Positions 60,401-64,000 of a stretch of 64,000 bases of DNA are shown here, one piece after another. Where the stretch lies: assembly GCF_020096995.1 (NCBI RefSeq), contig NZ_CP083692.1:868001-932000 (forward strand). Reading direction: 5' to 3'. Both the position numbers and the translations under genes were made by a program. How positions within the stretch are numbered: the first letter of the stretch is position 1; each line of letters starts with the position of its first letter. The notes below the pieces were generated by a model. The model had not been told where the DNA came from, ran no database searches, and worked only from the letters and a program-made list of their open reading frames with translations. The DNA is from Leucobacter sp. Psy1 (GTDB taxonomy: Bacteria; Actinomycetota; Actinomycetes; Actinomycetales; Microbacteriaceae).

Positions 60401-61095
60401 TCGACGACGACAGTTTTTCAGGTGCCGGGGAGATGTCGTCGATCACGTGTCCGGAGGAGCCAGTAGGTCTTGAACCTGCAGGGGTCATCGTGTGTACCGC
60501 GACATACGAGGTCGAACAGTCCGATGTCGACGCGGGCAGCATAGAGAATACCGCGATCGCGACAGGTGTCTCTCCAGAGGGAGTGGCGGTCTCATCGAAT
60601 CCTTCTTCAGTGGAGATTCTGCAGGAGCCGGTCACCGCTCTGGGGCTTGTCAAGTCGGCTGATCCCTCCCGCGTCACGCAACCGGGCGACGTCGTCCGGT
60701 ATACCTTCACGGTGACGAACCTCGGCACCGTGACCGTTCGGGACCCGCATGTCGAGGAACAGGAGTTCTCAGGTCACGGAGTCGTTCCAGAAGTTGTCTG
60801 TCCGGACGAAGTCGAGCTCTCGCCGGGCGACTCGGTTGACTGCTCGGCTTCGTACACCGTGGTCGCGGAAGATCTCACCGGGGAGCCTCTGTACAACGTC
60901 GCCACCGCGAAGGCTGTGGATCCGCGTGAAGATGAGGTCGAGTCGCCGCCGGCGAGTGTCGAAGTGGGTACGGTACGCGACGCGGACCTGGTCGACACTG
61001 GCGTCGATCACTCATCCATGGTGATCGCGACGCTGATCCTGATGGGAATCGGGAGCGTCTTGTTGCTGGTCCCGAGACGCCGGCGCGATTCGTAG
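57424..61095 (+). CDS. Large wall-anchored surface protein with seven DUF7507 repeats
   Basis: 1,223 residues from ATG 57424 (AAAGGA at 57412-57417). A signal peptide ends near PPASAATG (residue about 40). Residues 40-385 form an N-terminal CshA-like domain (STLCWFDFSDYD at its start). Seven tandem repeats of 100-110 residues follow, each opening with a block like LQKTA, then GDxIxYTFxVTNTGN, and a CP...L.PG....C.A.Y mid-section holding a conserved Cys pair. The C-terminus is LVDTG (residues 1189-1193), a membrane helix and RRRRDS. That is a sortase-type sorting signal in which the usual LPxTG is changed to LVDTG. The protein is probably a fibrous adhesin or stalk. No sortase gene is in the window. 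Confidence 0.82.
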   Translation: MRTQLRRSPRQWWIRAMSVLCALLVVFAGGTMVIPPASAATGTTCSTAAEGSGRYASTLCWFDFSDYDPGEAMSSGGQTMSVSLPGGSTLSFTLRASGGPVEAASFPTYGSAYLGNGSYTGVAGQPAMYQSREGTTTDLELSDIVLTTPTGETSTAFSLVGADAETTDEGESIRWNSSNTIYSLTGDTTDPGIGNACSSGFTGVGTREVTCTADTSNTKSGTPILASHAPETFSQRMIGTGRQAVGFGVLLSQIELNKEVESRFTGDSFEIAIDDEEGNRLYDAETGATGVTATTEEQTVIATDQGATFEFSERAVSGDLERYDVNWSCLRNGEGDPTLPSGAGVGLSAQVHLGIGDYVSCTIVNQAKPTSLLLQKQASAPEDVNGNGIADTGDRISYTFEVTNTGDLPIGQLAIDDSLVGAVTCPADVLEPGQTVTCSADAAYAVTIDDQNTGAVENTATASGVVSGTTDPVVSNESSTSTPVTAPAPNISLTKTATPHEPNTFVVGQEITYHFAVRNTGNVPLEDVEVAELEFSGSGTVSAIECPTDALPAHRSMRCTATYTLTQQDVDATQVTNGAQATGLPVGGGDPVLDEDSAQIPGVAVPAIGLAKTVSPSTAFAAGDSVEYAFHITNLGNVTLADPRVDELLFSGTGGTPDVVCPSEPAELAPGAAIDCSAVYELTQADVDSGVVDNTAVATASPPEGVEPAPVSEEASAQVVIPGSSGITLQKSTETDAYSEVGQEITYSFAVTNTGNRTLNDVAVDETEFSGAGEMTEIICPETSLAGGASMTCSATYAVQQRDIDAGTLNNSATAMGLPAGSEEPVVSPPSDVSIPAVRDASISLEKTADPAVASVDDEIRYTFTVANTGNVSIVNPRVSEVEFSGAGTLSRVWCPIGVLEPGGSVDCVAHYSVVEEDREAGEVVNTAVASATPPPGVEEPVSNESTATVVIENPMIELQKTANRDGLTVGDTITYSFAVTNTGNVPLTDVAVDDDSFSGAGEMSSITCPEEPVGLEPAGVIVCTATYEVEQSDVDAGSIENTAIATGVSPEGVAVSSNPSSVEILQEPVTALGLVKSADPSRVTQPGDVVRYTFTVTNLGTVTVRDPHVEEQEFSGHGVVPEVVCPDEVELSPGDSVDCSASYTVVAEDLTGEPLYNVATAKAVDPREDEVESPPASVEVGTVRDADLVDTGVDHSSMVIATLILMGIGSVLLLVPRRRRDS

Positions 61096-61216
61096 GGGCC
61101 TGAGTGCGGTGGGTCCCTTCACCCGTCCCGGATGAGTGATCGCCTCGAAAGCTATCTGCGCTGGGACGCTGGGAAGACGGGAAACCGTTACAGATACAAG
61201 AGAGTGGGTCGAGATC

Positions 61217-61606
61217 ATGTCGTTTTGGGAGTCATTATGGGCCATCGTGGGCTGGTTCCTCTGGGCCGCCATTTTCATCGGATATTTGATGGCGCTGTTT
61301 ACCGTCCTCGCCGACATCGTCAGGGACGACACCCTTCGGGGTTGGGCGAAAGCCCTGTGGGTTGTGTTCCTGATCTTCGTCCCCTTCGTGACGGCACTGA
61401 TCTACCTGGTTGCCCGGGGCGACGGGATGAGCGAACGCAGCGCCGAAGTGATGCGCGAGAACAAGAGAGAAGCTGACGACTACATCCGATCCGTCGTGCA
61501 CATCGACCCGGCGTCTCAGATCGAGAAGGCAGCCGCACTCCTCGCTTCAGGCACCATCTCGCAGTCAGAGTACGAGCACATCAAGTCGCGTGCGCTCGCG
61601 GGGTAG
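61217..61606 (+). CDS. PLDc_N/SHOCT-type small membrane protein
   Basis: 129 residues from ATG 61217. Two membrane helices (ESLWAIVGWFLWAAIFIGYL and LWVVFLIFVPFVTALIYLVARG) form the PLDc_N-like start. The C-terminal IEKAAALLASGTISQSEYEHIKSRAL is the SHOCT oligomerisation motif. Family members are envelope stress-linked and often precede DUF6325 and MscS genes, as here. Nine bases separate it from the next gene. Function unknown. Confidence 0.8.
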   Translation: MSFWESLWAIVGWFLWAAIFIGYLMALFTVLADIVRDDTLRGWAKALWVVFLIFVPFVTALIYLVARGDGMSERSAEVMRENKREADDYIRSVVHIDPASQIEKAAALLASGTISQSEYEHIKSRALAG

Positions 61607-61614
61607 AGGCGACG

Positions 61615-62052
61615 ATGGGGCTGGGGGCGGCTGCAGCGAACACCGGGGTGTCGTTCGGTCCGCTGGAGATCGAAGTGGTGGCGGTGGAAGACTCCAGCAT
61701 TGCTCCCAGCCTCCTGCGGGCCGTCTCGCGACCGCAGGATCGAGGGTGCGTGAAACTCCTCGATTTCGTAATCGCCAGCATCGAGCCGAGCGGGAGCATA
61801 CTGATTCACGAGGTTGATCAGGATGAACTGATGCTGGCGGATCTCGAACCATACGCGCTCGGTATCTTGTCCGAGGATGATCTCTGCGAGCTCCTGAACT
61901 ACCTTCCATCAGGATCAGTGGCCATGGTGCTTGTCTTCGAGGTGCTGTGGTCGAAGGATCTCGCCGACCGCCTGGCGCTGGAGGGGAGCGCACTGGTGGC
62001 GAGTGTCCGAGTGCCGTCGGTCACGGTGGTCCCGGACGTTCTGCAACGATAA
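61615..62052 (+). CDS. DUF6325 family protein
   Basis: 145 residues from ATG 61615. The N-terminus FGPLEIEVVAVEDSSIAPSLLRAVSR, then GCVKLLDFVIASIEPSG, matches DUF6325, a group of small actinobacterial proteins related to membrane-channel regulators of the DUF1269 type. The second half has a strongly hydrophobic strand (VAMVLVFEVLWSKDLADRL). It is likely a peripheral partner of the MscS channel next to it. Confidence 0.72.
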   Translation: MGLGAAAANTGVSFGPLEIEVVAVEDSSIAPSLLRAVSRPQDRGCVKLLDFVIASIEPSGSILIHEVDQDELMLADLEPYALGILSEDDLCELLNYLPSGSVAMVLVFEVLWSKDLADRLALEGSALVASVRVPSVTVVPDVLQR

Positions 62053-62074
62053 CGGCGTCTCTCGAGGGAGCGAC

Positions 62075-62905
62075 ATGGAAGCGCTTGACCGAATACCGGA
62101 TCAGGTGAACTGGTGGAACATCGGATTCGCGCTGGCGTCGCTCCTGACGGCATGGGTGCTCTCGCGTCTCGCGCGTCGAGGAGTCCGGGCGATCGGCGAA
62201 CGCACGCCGGGTATCACTGTCGAGATAGCTACACTCGCGGGGCGCATCTCGCAGTACGCCATCATGCTCGTGGGTTTCGGTATCGGACTCGCCTTTCTCG
62301 GGGCGAATGTGCAGCCGCTGCTCGCCGTGTTCCTGGTCGTCGGAGCAGTTCTCGTGCTCGTACTGCGGGGGATCGCGGACAACTTCGCGGCTGGAGTGCT
62401 GCTGCAGACTCGCAAACCGATCGCGGTGGGAGATGAGATCGAGTTCGCCGGGCCGAGCGGACCCTTGCGTGGAACCATCGATGAGCTGAATGGGCGCGCT
62501 GTTGTGCTGACCACCCCGGACGGACGGAGGGTGCATATCCCGAACGCGGTCCTGCTCCGAGAGGCCCTGGTGAACACGTCGGCCAGGGGAGCTCGGCGGA
62601 GCAGCGTCTATGTTCGTGTGATCAGGGACGGGCGATCCGCGGATGATCTCCTCACAGTAGTACTGGAGGCAACGACCTCGTGCAGCGCACTCGACCGGAG
62701 TCGCGCGCCGCGCGTGCTTCTCGAGTATGTTTCCGTTGATCGTCTGGGTGCGCGGGTCGACTTCTGGCACGCCCCGGAGCGCACGAGAGTCACCACGTCC
62801 ATGGTGCTGCTTACCGTGTCACAGGTCCTTGAGGCTCACGGCTTGACTGCCGTGGTCACGAGTGAACACGCGGATCCTCCGCTGACTCCGCCGGGCTCGG
62901 TGTGA
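62075..62905 (+). CDS. MscS-family mechanosensitive ion channel
   Basis: 276 residues from ATG 62075. Three helices at the N-terminus (IGFALASLLTAWVLSRLARR, ISQYAIMLVGFGIGLAFLG, VFLVVGAVLVLVLRGIADNFAAGVLLQTRKPIAVGD) carry the pore-lining helix and the MscS beta-domain signature, then VLTTPDGRRVHIPNAVLL. It opens on membrane tension to release solutes. Third gene of the SHOCT/DUF6325/MscS group. Confidence 0.85.
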   Translation: MEALDRIPDQVNWWNIGFALASLLTAWVLSRLARRGVRAIGERTPGITVEIATLAGRISQYAIMLVGFGIGLAFLGANVQPLLAVFLVVGAVLVLVLRGIADNFAAGVLLQTRKPIAVGDEIEFAGPSGPLRGTIDELNGRAVVLTTPDGRRVHIPNAVLLREALVNTSARGARRSSVYVRVIRDGRSADDLLTVVLEATTSCSALDRSRAPRVLLEYVSVDRLGARVDFWHAPERTRVTTSMVLLTVSQVLEAHGLTAVVTSEHADPPLTPPGSV

Positions 62906-62922
62906 CCCGGTGCCAACGACCG

Positions 62923-62939
62923 TCACCCTCCGCGGGTGA
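62923..62939 (+). terminator. Weak hairpin after the MscS gene
   Basis: TCACCC (62923-62928) pairs with GGGTGA (62934-62939) around five bases, 18 bases past the stop. The stem is short and lacks a T-tract, so termination is a guess. Confidence 0.3.
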
Positions 62940-63020
62940 GGGCCGTTCGCCGACCGGGGTCTTGCCGCTACGGTCGGCGGTACCCAACGATGAGTGGTTC
63001 ATCCGACCGAAGGAGATGCG

Positions 63021-64000
63021 ATGTCAGACTTCAATAGTGAGTTCGCGGGCGAGATTCGACTTGATGTACGGGATTCGGTTCCGGATTGGGCCCCGTACGA
63101 ACTGCAGAGCGCTCCCGACGGGGCCCCGAACGTTCTGATTATCTTGTTCGACGATACTGGGATGGCATCGTGGTCTCCCTATGGCGGACGTATCAATATG
63201 CCGACACTCGACCGCCTCGCAGCGGACGGACTCGTCTATACGCAGTGGCACACAACTGCGCTCTGTTCGCCCACTCGATCAACGTTTCTGACCGGTCGGA
63301 ATCACCACGTCAATCGCACCGGGGTCATCATGGAGGGGACGAACGGATTCCCGGGATTCGCTGGTCGCATCCCTGCGGAGTGCGCCACGATCGGCCATGT
63401 TCTGCAGGACAACGGATACTCAACTTTCTGGGTGGGGAAGGACCACAACGTTCCGGAAGAGGACAATGCTCCAGGAGGAAATCGGTCCGCCTGGCCAGTG
63501 CAGCAAGGGTTCGATCGGTTTTACGGGTTTCTCGGCGGTGAGACGAACAATTGGTACCCGGACCTAGTGGAGGACAATCACTTCATCGAGGCCCCGAGCA
63601 CTCCCGAGGATGGCTACCATCTTTCGAAGGATCTCGCCGACCAAGCGATGGGCATGCTCCGAGACCAACAGGCTTCGAACCCGTCGAAACCCTGGTACAT
63701 GTGGTTCTGCCCCGGAGCCAACCATGCTCCGCACCATGCCCCTCAGGAATACATCGACAAGTACCGCGGTGCATTCGACGATGGATACGAGGCGTATCGG
63801 GAGTGGGTTCTCGCGCGGATGACGGAGCGCGGAATCGTTCCGGAGGGAACCGATCTCACACCTATGAACCCGATGCCGGAAGACGTCGCGAATGCCGCGG
63901 ACGAAGTGCGCCCGTGGAGCGAACTCAGCGCGGATGAGCGACGACTGTTCTCGCGCTTCGCCGAGGTTTTCGCCGGTTTCTCGGAATACACGGATGCGCA
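63021..64000 (+). CDS. Arylsulfatase (Cys-type), N-terminal part; runs off the window
   Basis: At least 326 codons are visible from ATG 63021, with GAAGGAG at 63009-63015 just upstream. The N-terminal calcium-site strand NVLIILFDDTG and the sulfatase signature at CSPTR, with Cys82 the residue to be oxidised to formylglycine, are intact. The rest matches type I sulfatases: TIGHVLQDNGYSTFWVGKDHN (usual GK.H), FYGFLGGETNNWYPDL, WYMWFCPGANHAPHHAP. No signal peptide is present, so it is cytosolic or exported by other means. The C-terminus lies beyond the window, and a formylglycine-generating enzyme must be encoded elsewhere. Confidence 0.9.
   Translation, partial: MSDFNSEFAGEIRLDVRDSVPDWAPYELQSAPDGAPNVLIILFDDTGMASWSPYGGRINMPTLDRLAADGLVYTQWHTTALCSPTRSTFLTGRNHHVNRTGVIMEGTNGFPGFAGRIPAECATIGHVLQDNGYSTFWVGKDHNVPEEDNAPGGNRSAWPVQQGFDRFYGFLGGETNNWYPDLVEDNHFIEAPSTPEDGYHLSKDLADQAMGMLRDQQASNPSKPWYMWFCPGANHAPHHAPQEYIDKYRGAFDDGYEAYREWVLARMTERGIVPEGTDLTPMNPMPEDVANAADEVRPWSELSADERRLFSRFAEVFAGFSEYTDA

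Overview
The DNA is GC-rich, genes are packed with ATGA/GTGA start-stop overlaps, GTG starts are common, and the gene families (ThrE-type exporter, SPOR-like small protein, DUF6325, DUF7507 surface protein with a degenerate sorting signal, Arr rifampin ADP-ribosyltransferase, HTH/Clp-N pair) point to an actinobacterium, most likely of the Microbacteriaceae (Leucobacter/Microbacterium-like). The genus is inference. I found no rRNA, tRNA or CRISPR array.

Positions 1-9433 are an accessory island. It opens with the 3' end of a frameshifted MobF/TraA-type relaxase, followed by a DUF4365 nuclease-like gene, a damaged small membrane protein, and a chimeric scar of a type III restriction-modification system (N-terminus of Mod fused to C-terminus of Res). 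The scar is translationally coupled to a Hachiman anti-phage system (hamA nuclease, hamB helicase). Behind hamB lie a possible tiny bridging ORF, an unrecognised protein, an AlbA_2/Schlafen-type protein and a MarR-like regulator.

Positions 9434-33000 are mostly chromosomal housekeeping and transport genes: a two-glycosyltransferase operon whose first enzyme carries a HEAT-repeat N-terminus, a PQQ-type sugar dehydrogenase lipoprotein, DUF4385 with a deleted duplicate, LysR/PACE efflux, a DapA-family lyase, hydrolase/HxlR, an acetate-uptake-like membrane protein and a dead peptide-ABC permease. An iron-acquisition locus follows (heterodimeric IrtAB-like ABC pair, AraC regulator, siderophore-interacting flavoprotein behind an iron box). 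Then come a ThrE exporter, YdcF, GNAT and a lipoprotein/beta-propeller pair.

Positions 32969-44627 are a catabolic island: LysR regulator, complete peptide-type ABC importer, VanB-type reductase, stand-alone Rieske protein, two amidohydrolase-2 proteins (one lacking most metal-site residues) and an HSL-type esterase. No classical Rieske oxygenase alpha subunit is present. I propose that these genes encode a multicomponent, amidohydrolase-fold metalloenzyme fed by the Rieske/VanB chain. This is the best candidate here for an undescribed system.

Positions 44699-64000 hold a DMT exporter and MocR regulator with overlapping divergent start codons, aldo-keto reductases, arr, a VOC/TetR pair with a nested double operator, an AGCS symporter, a NarL-type two-component system, an HTH/Clp-N-SRPBCC pair with two operators, a 1,223-residue wall-anchored repeat protein, an envelope-stress group (SHOCT, DUF6325, MscS) and the first 326 codons of a Cys-type sulfatase that runs off the window.
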